Assembly: GCF_028623165.1 (NCBI RefSeq)
Contig: NZ_CP117769.1
Span: 1 to 37,024, forward strand
From: Nostoc sp. UHCC 0926
GTDB taxonomy: Bacteria > Cyanobacteriota > Cyanobacteriia > Cyanobacteriales > Nostocaceae
Reading direction: 5' to 3'
DNA length: 37,024 nt
The notes under the pieces were generated by a model that saw only the letters and a list, made by a program, of their open reading frames with translations, ran no database searches and was not told the origin of the DNA. Below are positions 17,030-26,400 of this stretch, piece after piece. The translations under genes and the position numbers were made by a program. The first letter of the stretch is position 1; each line of letters opens with the position of its first letter.

Positions 17030-18871
17030 TCAAATTTGATTGAGCTTGATAACACCCTCGCCTATCCAGTCTGCCAAACCTGCCCCCACAATTTCATACA
17101 TCCAGCCCTTGATTTGCTCAACCGTAAATCTCTCACCGTTCACTTTAAAGTTGCCTTTGAACTCTCTTACATCAGCTTCAATTCGTTCAGTTCTGGTAAG
17201 ATATTCATATAGTTTTTGCGCCATTGGTGATAGTTTTTTCGGTTCATCTTGGGTGTCACCTGCTTTGTTACCAAGATTGAATTCCAGTTCATAAATCCGC
17301 TCTAAAGTGGCTTTATCGATGGTTGGCGGTTCATTATTGGTCACAGGTTTATCAAGCCGAAAATCAATTCGCTTGTGGTCGAGCTTAGGCAGTTCAATAT
17401 CAATCCATTGCCCATGCCCAGGTAGCTTAATCTTGCCCTGACCGCTAGCTTTTGCCTCTGTCGTAATTGGGTCAATAGTTGCAATTAGTTCTACTTCTAA
17501 CAGTGCCGCATCCCGAAGTTTTGATAACCCTTTGGCTTTGGCTAAAATCTCCATTGTGCGGTCATGGGCTACAAACAAAGGAATCATTAATTGTTTGCGA
17601 GATTCAGTCATGGCACAGCGAAACCATTTACCAATAAAATCAGGGTCAGGCTTCCATTTATCTTCATCACAATCGTCCGGCATTGGCTCAATTATGTTAT
17701 CTGTCCATGTCGTAAATTCTTCACAGATAACTGATAGCATCTTGCCCGACGCTCGTAATTGTTCCGTCCATTGCTCCTCCGTTAATCCACTCTTACGGTA
17801 ATCTTCATAGCGCTGGCGCATTTCATCCATGTACCATTGCATGAATTCGGCTATTTCTTTGTAGCCAGTAATCAGCCTTACGCCTTTCCACTCGACCTGT
17901 GTGCCGTGCGGGTCAAGCGCTACGATGTTCCATCCGGCTTGTACTTTCTTCCAAATAATTTCTCTAGTAGTCCAGGATTTCCCCGCACCCATGCCACCAA
18001 ATATTAAAGTGGGGTAGCCAATGGTGTTGTTAATCCAGCGATATTTGTCAGTGGGAGCGATCGCTTGGCTGTCTGCCCCAGTAACCTTGTCGTTGGGGTC
18101 AATCGTCCCTTGCAATGTCTGGCTACCTTGCAAATAGGGCGTTTTCATCTCGCGCAGTTGCTTGATGTACTCCGCCTTCTGTTGCTCGGTCATCCCCGCC
18201 GTTTGCGCCTCAAAGATAGCGTCGGATGCCTCCATTTGGGTAACTTCAATTTCCGTGTGGGCGTAAATCTCAGCTTTTTGGATATCCACAGTGCGATCAT
18301 TGGCTATCAAATCTAAATCGGCTTGCAATTGGACTTCTGCGATCGCAACGTCTCGGTAACTCTCTAGTAACTCGGAACGTGCGGCCATCTCTGCCTTTGC
18401 TGCATCCCGCTTTTGGGCGATGTCTTCAAATACGGCTTTCTGCTTCTCCTCCTCTTGGCAATGGCGGAGCATCCACCCCGCAAGTGCAAACCCCAGGAAT
18501 CCACCAAACGCCCACAACGGCTTATATGGGTTGGTTGCTTTCACCAGTCCATTAACGCCCATAGCTGGGTTACGCACTATTTGGCGCGGCATTCCTTCTA
18601 ACTGCCACTGCTCCCAGTAATGGGGGGTCATGCGGAATGGTCTGTTATTCTGATCCTGACATACCAATTTTTTCTGGGGAGTCCGAACGCAAAAATAAAT
18701 GCGGTCGCTTGACTCCCCTTTCCACGCCATCGCAGCCGAGCTAATACCCACAGTTAAACTTAGCCCAATTGCAACAGCTTTTTTATCCATCGGCAACTGT
18801 CCGAACCACTTCATTAAACCCGATTGTTGCGACTCGGATAACTGTTTATGTTTGTCGGTTAAATAATTCAT
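17030..18871 (-). CDS. TraD/VirD4-like membrane-anchored ATPase (coupling protein)
   Basis: This 613-residue protein has two membrane segments (about 32-50 and 119-135), a charged coiled coil (140-245), then a P-loop ATPase domain with Walker A GGMGAGKS at 292-299 and Walker B-like LSVICEEF at 379-386. This is the plan of type IV coupling proteins or FtsK/TraG-like DNA pumps that bring the relaxosome to the membrane. The C-terminal 100 residues resemble a winged-helix DNA-binding module. It is the last gene of the leftward operon and overlaps the upstream gene by 4 bp (ATGA). The assignment to conjugation rests on motif plan plus the relaxase elsewhere in the window. An unrelated plasmid ATPase role is possible. 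Confidence 0.78.
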   Translation of the reverse strand: MNYLTDKHKQLSESQQSGLMKWFGQLPMDKKAVAIGLSLTVGISSAAMAWKGESSDRIYFCVRTPQKKLVCQDQNNRPFRMTPHYWEQWQLEGMPRQIVRNPAMGVNGLVKATNPYKPLWAFGGFLGFALAGWMLRHCQEEEKQKAVFEDIAQKRDAAKAEMAARSELLESYRDVAIAEVQLQADLDLIANDRTVDIQKAEIYAHTEIEVTQMEASDAIFEAQTAGMTEQQKAEYIKQLREMKTPYLQGSQTLQGTIDPNDKVTGADSQAIAPTDKYRWINNTIGYPTLIFGGMGAGKSWTTREIIWKKVQAGWNIVALDPHGTQVEWKGVRLITGYKEIAEFMQWYMDEMRQRYEDYRKSGLTEEQWTEQLRASGKMLSVICEEFTTWTDNIIEPMPDDCDEDKWKPDPDFIGKWFRCAMTESRKQLMIPLFVAHDRTMEILAKAKGLSKLRDAALLEVELIATIDPITTEAKASGQGKIKLPGHGQWIDIELPKLDHKRIDFRLDKPVTNNEPPTIDKATLERIYELEFNLGNKAGDTQDEPKKLSPMAQKLYEYLTRTERIEADVREFKGNFKVNGERFTVEQIKGWMYEIVGAGLADWIGEGVIKLNQI

Positions 18872-19416
18872 TTACCTCTTTTACCACCAAATAGAAAAAA
18901 CATTAATATCGCTAGAAATATGCCCACTCCTGCACCATCCATCCAACTTGAAGATTCAGCAGTTTTTGGCTTATAAACCGACTCAATTGAAGTCTTAACT
19001 GTACTAGTAGAAGTTCTCGCTTCATTCCATTCACTAATCGGTTCAGATAGCGCACACAATAACGCCAGTGATGCACTGCAACCAGTCATTAAATTAGTGA
19101 CGAAATTATTGAACCCTTCACCTGTTGCAGTGGCAGTAAAATACAGGTGTGCAGTCCCCACTGCAAGAAACATTCCAACTGGGTGAACTTGCAACAGGTG
19201 AAAGGTGAAAATCACTGCACTGTTTAAACAACTGCCAGCGACAATCTCACAGGCATTACCAGCACGTCTAAATGTCCGACCTCTATTATTTTCTGGCAGT
19301 GGTGGTAACTGTTCGGGTTGTTGATGCTGCTTAGTTGATTGTGGTGTTTGTGCCAGCCCTTCATGCAAAAAAGGGCTGACGCTATGAGGATCTTCATTTC
19401 GTTTCCTTACTAGCAT
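18868..19416 (-). CDS. Hypothetical membrane protein, coupling-protein partner
   Basis: This 182-residue protein has a polar, Pro/Gln-rich N-terminus, two or three hydrophobic stretches (about 55-118) and a C-terminal membrane segment VGIFLAILMFFLFGGKRGK with a basic tail. I do not recognise its family. Its stop overlaps the ATPase start (ATGA), so the two are translationally coupled and probably form a membrane complex. AGGTAAGG lies just upstream of the ATG. Confidence 0.72.
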   Translation of the reverse strand: MLVRKRNEDPHSVSPFLHEGLAQTPQSTKQHQQPEQLPPLPENNRGRTFRRAGNACEIVAGSCLNSAVIFTFHLLQVHPVGMFLAVGTAHLYFTATATGEGFNNFVTNLMTGCSASLALLCALSEPISEWNEARTSTSTVKTSIESVYKPKTAESSSWMDGAGVGIFLAILMFFLFGGKRGK

Positions 19417-19437
19417 CAGCCTTACCTAATTAATTGA

Positions 19438-20154
19438 TTATCTATCGCCTAATTTCTGCCACAAGTTACCCAACATCGCACCCCAACCGCGAACTGTTCC
19501 TGTTGCAGAAACACTAGATGCTGGTGCTGAACTTTGCGATTGAAATGGTATAACTTCCTGGGGTGTTTGGTTCGGTTCTAAAGCTCGTGAGCCAAACCTC
19601 GCACGGGCTAAAAGTTGTTGGCGCTTCTCTCTTAATCCCGTGGTGATTGCTTGCCTTTCAGCTTGCACAACTTGCCTGTTTTCTATACCGCTAATTTTGT
19701 TTTCATGCCGCCATAATTCTGCTTGTAGATCATGATGTAATTGGGCTGCAACTTCAGTTAAAGCGTGCTTACGTTTTTGGTCAATTCGCAGGAGGTCGGC
19801 TCTATCTTGGGCATCTATTTTACTCATCTCGCTGTCAAATTCAGCGTTAAGTTTACGGATTTTACCAATTGCACCCGCTACATGAGAGCCGTATTGTTTA
19901 CGAAGTTCTGTCCAGGTCACTTGTCCTTTGGTCAGCTTCTCCATCGCCTCAAAAACCACCTTGGCATTGTCCAGAAATGGCTCTAATCGGTCAGATAATT
20001 CTTGGGCATTATTGGCGTAATCCGCAAACTGTTCGAGCTTATTTATATCGGAGAGATAGCCCAGAATATCAGACTCAAACCCTCCCCAAGTTTGTGCTTT
20101 TTCATCAATGTGAGAACTATGACCAACTACCGGATTACGTATTGCAAAGTCCAT
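19438..20154 (-). CDS. Hypothetical coiled-coil protein
   Basis: This 238-residue protein is largely alpha-helical, with heptad-like charged sequence between about 50 and 190 and a Pro/Gln/Ser-rich region near 195-225. No catalytic motif is visible. A strong AGGAG lies 9 nt before the ATG. It lies between two genes of the same operon (12 and 21 bp gaps). A structural or scaffolding role near the coupling ATPase is plausible but not shown. Confidence 0.72.
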   Translation of the reverse strand: MDFAIRNPVVGHSSHIDEKAQTWGGFESDILGYLSDINKLEQFADYANNAQELSDRLEPFLDNAKVVFEAMEKLTKGQVTWTELRKQYGSHVAGAIGKIRKLNAEFDSEMSKIDAQDRADLLRIDQKRKHALTEVAAQLHHDLQAELWRHENKISGIENRQVVQAERQAITTGLREKRQQLLARARFGSRALEPNQTPQEVIPFQSQSSAPASSVSATGTVRGWGAMLGNLWQKLGDR

Positions 20155-20166
20155 TGCGTTATTCTC

Positions 20167-20583
20167 CTAATAAGGTATGTGGTCGTAGTTGATATCATCG
20201 TCAGATTCTGGCACTTCATCCCAGTAACCCATCTCTTCAAATCGGCTATAAATTCTCGTTGCTAATTGCCTTACGGGGTCGTCAAAATCATCAGAAATTA
20301 AATCAAATCGGTTAGAGCCAAATGCCAGAATATTTGCAATGTCAGGGTCAATACCATTACCTAAGAATTGACCAAATGCAGCAGAGTATGGATGGTCATC
20401 AATGGTTTCATGAGTTGCTAAGAATTCCGTTCCTGTGAGGGGTAAGTAAAGGCTGCAAAGAAAACTATTTATTTCGCGCTTCGTAGCTGTTGGGTTAAGA
20501 GCCTTAAATTGCTGGAGTTTCAAAGCATTATCAGTGAAAGAACAGCGTCCCCAATCGTTGGGATTTTTGTAATCGAGTGCCAT
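20167..20583 (-). CDS. Hypothetical protein
   Basis: This 138-residue acidic protein has no motif I recognise. It begins MALDYKNPNDWGRCSF and ends in an acidic, Tyr-containing tail. AAAGGA lies about 10 nt upstream of the ATG. Its position within the leftward operon supports expression. Confidence 0.68.
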   Translation of the reverse strand: MALDYKNPNDWGRCSFTDNALKLQQFKALNPTATKREINSFLCSLYLPLTGTEFLATHETIDDHPYSAAFGQFLGNGIDPDIANILAFGSNRFDLISDDFDDPVRQLATRIYSRFEEMGYWDEVPESDDDINYDHIPY

Positions 20584-20680
20584 TTGTTAGAATCCTTTTG
20601 TACTTTCGTTTTTGCGGCGAGAGATACGTCCCGGAGTGAGGCGATTGCAATGATTGGTCGTCGGTGCAATCGCTTCATTA

Positions 20681-20875
20681 TCAGTTCTCACAAAACTCAA
20701 CAAGTTCAAAAACCTCCCTAATTACTTGGTTTTGGCTTAATTCTTTACGCCTGCCCTTGGAGTCATTGAATATGAAAGGGGCATTGACTCGACAATTAGA
20801 GCGATGGCTGTAGCGCAATTGTTGACCACGGAATTCATACAAGTGGTTACGCTGTAAGGCTGTCGTTGAAAGCAT
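20681..20875 (-). CDS. Small hypothetical protein
   Basis: This 64-residue basic protein starts at ATG 20875 with GAGG about 9 nt upstream. It overlaps the end of the preceding gene by 29 bp in another frame. It has no recognised family; the central YSHRSNCRV region is basic. Confidence 0.5.
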   Translation of the reverse strand: MLSTTALQRNHLYEFRGQQLRYSHRSNCRVNAPFIFNDSKGRRKELSQNQVIREVFELVEFCEN

Positions 20876-21098
20876 AAGTTTGTCCCTCAGCTTGGGAATA
20901 TAACTCGATATTTAGGATGGCTTCGTGAATCTCGAAAAGCGCTTGAATGGCATCACCCAAACGGAGGTCATTTGACGTAGTGAATCGCTCTGATGCCTCT
21001 AATTTCATGTACTCTGGCGTTGCCCTCAACATCCTCAAACTCTCTTCTTTCCCTTTGAGAATTGCTAAAATTTGCTCTACAGTCAAAATTTGCTGCAT
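20847..21098 (-). CDS. Small helical hypothetical protein
   Basis: This 83-residue protein is predicted helical and charged (MQQILTVEQILAILKGKEES). I chose ATG 21098 over the in-frame TTG at 21113 because GGAG lies about 9 nt before that ATG. It overlaps the following gene by 29 bp and lies within the leftward operon. No family is recognised. Confidence 0.58.
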   Translation of the reverse strand: MQQILTVEQILAILKGKEESLRMLRATPEYMKLEASERFTTSNDLRLGDAIQALFEIHEAILNIELYSQAEGQTYAFNDSLTA

Positions 21099-21225
21099 AG
21101 ATATACGCTCCAAAGAAACTAGGAATTGTGATGCAAGCTATTAAAAGGACTGGGCGGATTTTGAAAGCAAGCCACTGATAATCAGACTCTAATTTGTCCC
21201 TATTATTGTTTGTTTTGGTTGACAT
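20968..21225 (-). CDS. Doubtful small membrane ORF
   Basis: This 85-codon frame has one plausible membrane segment (PVLLIACITIPSFFGAYIYA). It overlaps the 83-residue gene by 131 bp in another frame, and no good ribosome-binding site precedes ATG 21225. The C-terminal half may be a shadow of the other gene. It overlaps the end of the upstream small membrane gene by 23 bp, which would allow coupling. Confidence 0.35.
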   Translation of the reverse strand: MSTKTNNNRDKLESDYQWLAFKIRPVLLIACITIPSFFGAYIYAANFDCRANFSNSQRERREFEDVEGNARVHEIRGIRAIHYVK

Positions 21226-21346
21226 ACATTACTAAGCCCACAGTAAATAACCCAACTCCTAAAGGCGATATACAAGCAGCTACACCACCAATTAGGGAGA
21301 GGGTAGCCACACCAGAATAAAAACAAACTTCAGTTAGTAAGTGCAT
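21203..21346 (-). CDS. 47-residue membrane peptide
   Basis: I place the start at ATG 21346 because AAAGGA lies about 7 nt upstream, rather than at 21406. The product has two hydrophobic helices (about 7-23 and 26-39) and a polar tail MYVNQNKQ. It is part of the leftward operon. No family is recognised; it could be an entry-exclusion or coupling-complex subunit. Confidence 0.55.
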   Translation of the reverse strand: MHLLTEVCFYSGVATLSLIGGVAACISPLGVGLFTVGLVMYVNQNKQ

Positions 21347-21420
21347 TTTTCTTTCCTTTGAAATGAAGTGCAAGAGAAATAGAAATCTGGCATCGGATAA
21401 TGCCATCTTTGAAGCAATAT

Positions 21421-22029
21421 CTAGGGATTTGCTGCTAGGTTTAGAATCTCTTGCAATGACTTTTGAGCAGTTCGCTGTTTCTGGGTTATTCCCCGTTGGG
21501 ACAAAAAATCTTTGGCGTTCACTCCTTTGATGGAATGAGCAGCAGTCACAAACTCGGCTGCAAACTGGTCTAAATAGCTTTCTAAGCCATCTCTGACAGT
21601 GTTGGAATGAATTTCTACAAAGTTGTCTACGACTGCTTGACCACTTAAATAAGCCAGAGTCGAAGCGATTTTCTCAATGGTCAGCACGTAATTACCAGCA
21701 AATTCTTGAAGGGCATTGAGAGTACCATCAATAATCTGTTGCTGTTGTTCTATTGGTAAAGGACTATCGCTTGAAGGAGCGATGCCTGCGGCAACCCCAG
21801 AGGGGAACGCAGCTTCTTCTCCCCTATTTTGTTCAAGAGCCTTCTGCTTGAATGTATTAGCTAGGGTTTCAAACTCTGCCAAAGTTATTTCCTTGAGGCT
21901 ATCAAAATCATCGGGGTAAGCTTCTTGAAGACTGAATCTGATAATCTCTTCAGCAACTCCCAAACGTTCGGCAGATTCTTTAATAGAAATCATTTCTGGC
22001 TTATTGGTTTTGGTGGAATTAGGACTCAT
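21421..22029 (-). CDS. Hypothetical protein, possible HTH N-terminus
   Basis: This 202-residue protein begins with a segment resembling a small helix-turn-helix (ISIKESAERLGVAEEIIRFS), followed by a helical middle and a C-terminal helical domain. I do not recognise the family. Its start overlaps the stop of the upstream gene by 4 bp (ATGA), which indicates translational coupling with the 125-residue HTH protein. Confidence 0.68.
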   Translation of the reverse strand: MSPNSTKTNKPEMISIKESAERLGVAEEIIRFSLQEAYPDDFDSLKEITLAEFETLANTFKQKALEQNRGEEAAFPSGVAAGIAPSSDSPLPIEQQQQIIDGTLNALQEFAGNYVLTIEKIASTLAYLSGQAVVDNFVEIHSNTVRDGLESYLDQFAAEFVTAAHSIKGVNAKDFLSQRGITQKQRTAQKSLQEILNLAANP

Positions 22030-22403
22030 GCAGCTGTACCTCTTTGAATTACTTGGGCGAACTGTGCTTGAAACTTGGCTTGACTGAATTCCTGGGGATA
22101 CTTTTTGATGTAGTTCTTTACCCGTTCGACAGAACGCAGATTAGCCATCACTCGTCCAATGCGGGACAGAACCCAGCTTTGGTACGGGGATAACGGACAA
22201 GAGCGATCCGTACTGCCATCAGTTTTTACTGGGTAGGCTTGCCGATAGCCATCTATGCGGTAAAGAGCTATACCGTCCCAACTGACCAAAGTTGAACGAG
22301 CAACGTTAAGAATTTTTGCTAGTTCAGATTTCGTAACATAACTTGAGCAAAACAGACCAGGGGAATCTAAATCAAGTCCCCGTGAGGGATTTGATGTTTT
22401 CAT
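22026..22403 (-). CDS. Helix-turn-helix protein heading the coupling operon
   Basis: This 125-residue protein contains YVTKSELAKILNVARSTLV (about 22-40), a clear HTH of the excisionase/MerR-like type, followed by a basic helical C-terminus. It is the first gene of the leftward operon and may be an autoregulator of the mobilisation genes. The ATG at 22403 has only a weak ribosome-binding site. Its promoter probably lies in the AT-rich repeats just upstream. Confidence 0.75.
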   Translation of the reverse strand: MKTSNPSRGLDLDSPGLFCSSYVTKSELAKILNVARSTLVSWDGIALYRIDGYRQAYPVKTDGSTDRSCPLSPYQSWVLSRIGRVMANLRSVERVKNYIKKYPQEFSQAKFQAQFAQVIQRGTAA

Positions 22404-22416
22404 ACTTCATTTATTG

Positions 22417-22446
22417 ATTAATGGTCAAACAGTAATTGATAGTCAA
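22417..22446 (-). promoter_or_regulatory. Possible promoter of the coupling operon
   Basis: On the minus strand TTGACT (22446-22441) is followed after 18 bp by ATTAAT (22422-22417), a plausible -35/-10 pair. It would give a very short leader before the ATG at 22403. The -10 box is imperfect. Confidence 0.35.
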
Positions 22447-22610
22447 TAACAAATGCTGACAAGTAATCAACAAGTATTGACAACTAACGGTAGCTTTGGA
22501 GTGTCCACACGCTAAAAGGATTGATTTATAAGGTTTTTCCTTACTCGGCAGACACGAATTGGTTAACGGCTGTTGTTGTTTCTCTGTCTTGTCTGTTATC
22601 ATAACGTATA

Positions 22611-22680
22611 TCGCGCAATCGCGCAATACGTGGTAGACGAAGATGCCGGAGGTGATGCGAGAATACTAGATATCGCGCAA
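22611..22680 (+). promoter_or_regulatory. Triple TCGCGCAA direct repeats, probable RHH operator
   Basis: TCGCGCAA occurs at 22611-22618, immediately again at 22619-22626 and a third time at 22673-22680, the last ending 9 bp before the ribbon-helix-helix gene. Tandem 8-bp sites fit the paired-dimer binding of RHH repressors, so autoregulation is likely. Confidence 0.62.
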
Positions 22681-22689
22681 AGAGAGAAA

Positions 22690-22845
22690 ATGTCTAAGAA
22701 AATTCCAGAGGGAATGACTGAGCTAAGTGTCTATGTGGACAAGGATGTGAAACTGAAATTTAAAGTGGCCTGTACTAAGCAAGGTAAGCCTATGGGTGAA
22801 ATAGTAAACACATTACTCAAGGATTGGCTTAAGACAAATGAGTAA
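22690..22845 (+). CDS. Ribbon-helix-helix (CopG/ParD-like) protein
   Basis: This 51-residue protein has a beta-strand ELSVYVDKDVKLKFKVACTK and then helices with QGKPMGEIVNTLLKDWL, the pattern of MetJ/Arc/CopG DNA-binding proteins. I chose ATG 22690 because the family begins there; the upstream open frame is not homologous in appearance. It lies between the divergent coupling operon and the Rep gene, so it may control rep transcription or act in partitioning. No toxin gene is adjacent, so an antitoxin role is less likely. Confidence 0.8.
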   Translation: MSKKIPEGMTELSVYVDKDVKLKFKVACTKQGKPMGEIVNTLLKDWLKTNE

Positions 22846-23234
22846 AGACGCGATCACAAAGGGGAAACTAACCTATCACTCAAGCTATAGCCAAACTAGT
22901 AAGATTTGATGGATTTATTAATTGGTATCTATATACGGATTTCTGACTTTTTACTGACTGTTAGCCAAATGACAATATGTGCCTAATGTTACTCAATGAT
23001 ATGCTGACAAGCAAACAACATCTCAACCCCAACCAACTAAGTTCTATTTATGGTTTTAAATCGTTAAGAAATTGAGCTAATAAGCCAAAAAGTCTGCGAG
23101 GTACGAACTCACAGACTTAGGCTCAAATTCTTCATTTGATTTCGGTTGTTGTAATTTGTGGCTTCGGTGCTTGGAACCACCTACCACGCGTCCACCCCGC
23201 CAGAAAAGACAGAATGTAAAACCCCCACTGGAGT

Positions 23235-23337
23235 AAGAATCAAGTGGAGCCTTTTATTGATTATAAGCCTTACTTCCAACAGATTAAAAGGGAAAAAAGA
23301 ACTTATTTGAAGGCTTTACCCAAACTACTTGATTCTT
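23235..23337. repeat. 11-bp inverted repeat in the Rep leader
   Basis: AAGAATCAAGT (23235-23245) and ACTTGATTCTT (23327-23337) are perfect inverted arms 81 nt apart. The right arm overlaps TTTTCCC, which can also pair with GGGAAAA at 23290-23296. The two pairings exclude each other. Confidence 0.55.
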
Positions 23338-23401
23338 TTCCCTCTACCGCACAAGTTACGCCAACTGTTCTGTAGATAAAAGTTGAACATCAGTCTTTTC
23401 T

Positions 23402-23431
23402 TGGCGAGGGCACTGTAACCCTTGCCAGGAG
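23402..23431 (+). promoter_or_regulatory. Hairpin abutting the Rep ribosome-binding site
   Basis: TGGCGAGGG (23402-23410) pairs with CCCTTGCCA (23419-23427), with one G-T wobble and an 8-nt loop. Its 3' arm ends at the first base of the AGGAG ribosome-binding site (23427-23431), 8 nt before the TTG start. Pairing would hinder initiation, which suggests translational control of Rep. Confidence 0.6.
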
Positions 23432-23438
23432 AAAGAAA

Positions 23439-26400
23439 TTGAAAAATCTATCCAGTGTTCTACCATCTGCTCTAAACCTACTGCCAGTAGAAAGCTTAAG
23501 TGAGTTTGCCAGCCGAATTGAGCGAGAATTTCTTATCGGCTCTGCGATCGCAATTTCTCTGTACACTGATAACATCCGCATCGTCTCCGACATAGAAATT
23601 AGTGCTGGGGGGGATGTCTCAACCCCAATCCACGATGCACTGAACTGGAAATATACCAGATTTGGGCATCAAGCCAAACCCACACTCCACGCCGCAATAT
23701 TTTTTAATGAAGACGGTAGCCCCTGGCAAGGCAAACTCAGTCAACCGAGGACTGACACGAAAAAAGACAAAGAGCAAAAATACGAAACCCCAATTGGCAA
23801 CGGTTCACGGGCTTATCTCCCCACCGTCAACCGAGAAAATAGACGCTTAATAGCCAACCGCTACGGCGTAGAAGTCCCCCCTCCTGGCGAAAGTTTCTGG
23901 GACTGGCTTGAACTCCACCCAGAAATCCCAATCATCATTACAGAAGGCGGTAAAAAATCCTTATGCCTGTTGTCACAGGGGTATGTAGCCATTGCCCTTT
24001 ACGGAATTAACGGCGGCTACCGCAGCAAGGATTTATTAGGCAACCCTGTCAAGCCCTATCTAATCTCAGATATAGCACGATTTGCTGTTAAGGGGAGAAA
24101 ATTTACCCTCGCCTTTGACCAAGACACCAATACTCTAACCCAGAGACGGGTTAACGCCGCGACTTTCCGCTTTAGCCGATTACTGACTGCCGCCGGTTCA
24201 ATAGTTGATATCGCCATCTGGGACGGTCAAAAAGGACTGTGTAAAGGCGTTGATGACCTGATAGTAAACACTGGCGTGGCTGCGTGGTCAACAGCCTTAA
24301 ACCAAGCCCTTTCAGTAGCACATTGGCAGTTGTGGCAACGCTTAGAAAATCGGTTAACTTACGAACCCTCATTAAAACTAACCACAGCCGACTTATCGAC
24401 CTTAGAGATCAAAGACTTACCTGAGTCAGGAATTATTGCCCTTAACTCAGGCAAAGGCACTGGTAAAACTAAGTTTATGGCCAAAACAACAGCGCATTCT
24501 CCGAAATTATTAGCACCAAGTCACAGAATTGCGCTCATACAGAATTTATGTGCCAGGGCAGATTTAGATTACCGAGGCGACTTAGATAAAGTCAACGGCA
24601 ATTTTATCAAAGGAGGAGCTTACAGCTTCCGAATTGGTTTTTGTGTTGATTCGCTGCTAGCCATCGACCCGAAAAAATTTGCTGGTTGTGACTTAATGAT
24701 TGATGAAATTGTCCAAGTTGTTCGTCACTTACTAACTTCTAGTACTTGCGATAAAGACGGGAAACGTCCCGCATTACTAGCGAGATTTGCAGAATTAATT
24801 AGAGTCGCTCGGAGAATAATTGTTGCTGACGCTGATTTAAACAACCCAACCCTAAATTACCTCTGGGAACTCCGTGAAAACCCAGATCCAATCTACTTAA
24901 TTTACAACGACTATCAACCCAAACCCTACCACATAACATTTATTCAAGCCAAAGATAAATCAGCTGTAATCAACGAGTTAATCCAAAATGCACGGAACAT
25001 CGAGCAAGGTAAGGCGCTATATGTCACCACAGATAGCAAAGCCACCAGCAAGACAACAGCGCGACTCCTACAAAAAGAAATTCCTGGTATTAGAATCCTG
25101 CTGGTTAACTCAGAAACCAGTGGCAATCCAGACGAAAAAAGGTTTTTGAAAAATCCCGATGCAGTATTAGCTTCAGGATTATATGACGTAATTATTTGTT
25201 CTCCCACAGTCGCCACCGGAGTCAGCATAGAAATTCCAGATAAAGTCGAGAAAGTCTATGGAATTTTCACCGGCGCATCATCCACCGACGCTGATATGTC
25301 CCAATCCTTAATTCGCGTGCGAGACAACGTAGACCGCATAGTTTGGTGTGCCAAACGTGGGACAAATTACTGTAAAGTTTCTCGCTCCAGTAATTATCTA
25401 GAAATTAAAGCCCAATTACAACAGAGAACAGATGCCACTGTTAGCTTAGTCCGTTCCAACCTCAGACCAGATATTGTTGAAGGGATTGCTAATTTCGATT
25501 GGCAATCAAACCCTCATGTTAATTTGTATGCCCGAATTAGTGCCGAGCAGAATTATTCGATGATGAATCTCTCTGATGCACTGCTAATTCGACTAAGACA
25601 CGAAGGACATCAGATTACAATTGATAATCGAGAATCGGATAAAGCTGTCAAACTGTTACTAAAGTCAGCCAAAGACGAAATCAAACAAATTGAAGCCAAA
25701 GACATAGTAGCCGCCGCCGATTTAACTTACCCAGAAATTGCCCTGCTAGAATCAATTGAATCTGTCTCACCAGAAGACGCACTAGCAATTAGAAAATATT
25801 ATCTGAAAGATTTCTACTGCCTAGACGAGCTAACTCTAGAAGATGTACTTTGGGACAAAGAAGGCCGACGACGCGGAGAACTGCTCAACTTAGAAGCGCA
25901 ACTATACCCGGAATTAGGAGTTGACAGAACAGCCAAATCATTAGAGAAACAAGCTAATTGGAATCAAGCTGTTTGCCCGTGGGATATTTCCGGTACAGCA
26001 CTGCGGCGTTCTATGCGAGAAGCATTTGGATTAAATGACTTTTTAGATCCAAACAAAGAATGGACTAAAGCTGATCTCAAACCCTACGCCGACAAGATTC
26101 GTCTCTATGCCTCAGAAATATTTCACCATCTCAAACTCACCATTAGCGACAAAATGAGTGATGTTCAGGTTGTGCATCAGATGTTATCGCAGTTGGGAAT
26201 CAAAGCGGCTTTTCGCTGGTCGAGGTTTGAGCCGGGCTTTGAGAAGCAAAAAATTAAAGTCTATCGGCTTGAGCCTGAAACTTGGTCTAGCCTGATGTCC
26301 ATATTAGCTAAACGTGCCGCACGACGCGAAAGGTTTCAAAATCTTGGAGAGTCTGATGGATCATCTATGTCTTTTAATACTCAAAATAATCTAGGAGATC

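Larger units (their letters stand above)
22846..23438. other. Structured Rep leader, candidate replication origin
   Basis: These 593 bp carry no gene but several dyads: AAGTCTG/CAGACTT (23090-23096 and 23112-23118) with flanking GCC/GGC pairing, AAGAATCAAGT/ACTTGATTCTT (23235-23245 and 23327-23337), AAGCCTT/AAGGCTT (23265-23271 and 23310-23316) and GGGAAAA/TTTTCCC (23290-23296 and 23336-23342). The arms overlap so that alternative folds compete, as in RNA-controlled plasmid replication leaders. I see no classic iterons. It precedes the Rep gene and is the most likely site of the origin or of copy-number control. Confidence 0.5.

Noticed and set aside
22411..22626. 71-codon leftward frame upstream of the HTH gene
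   Set aside because: It runs through the probable promoter and operator repeats, and its translation is dominated by AT-rich repeat sequence.
22690..22845. RHH protein as antitoxin of a toxin-antitoxin pair
   Set aside because: No toxin gene of either orientation adjoins it; the context favours a regulator.
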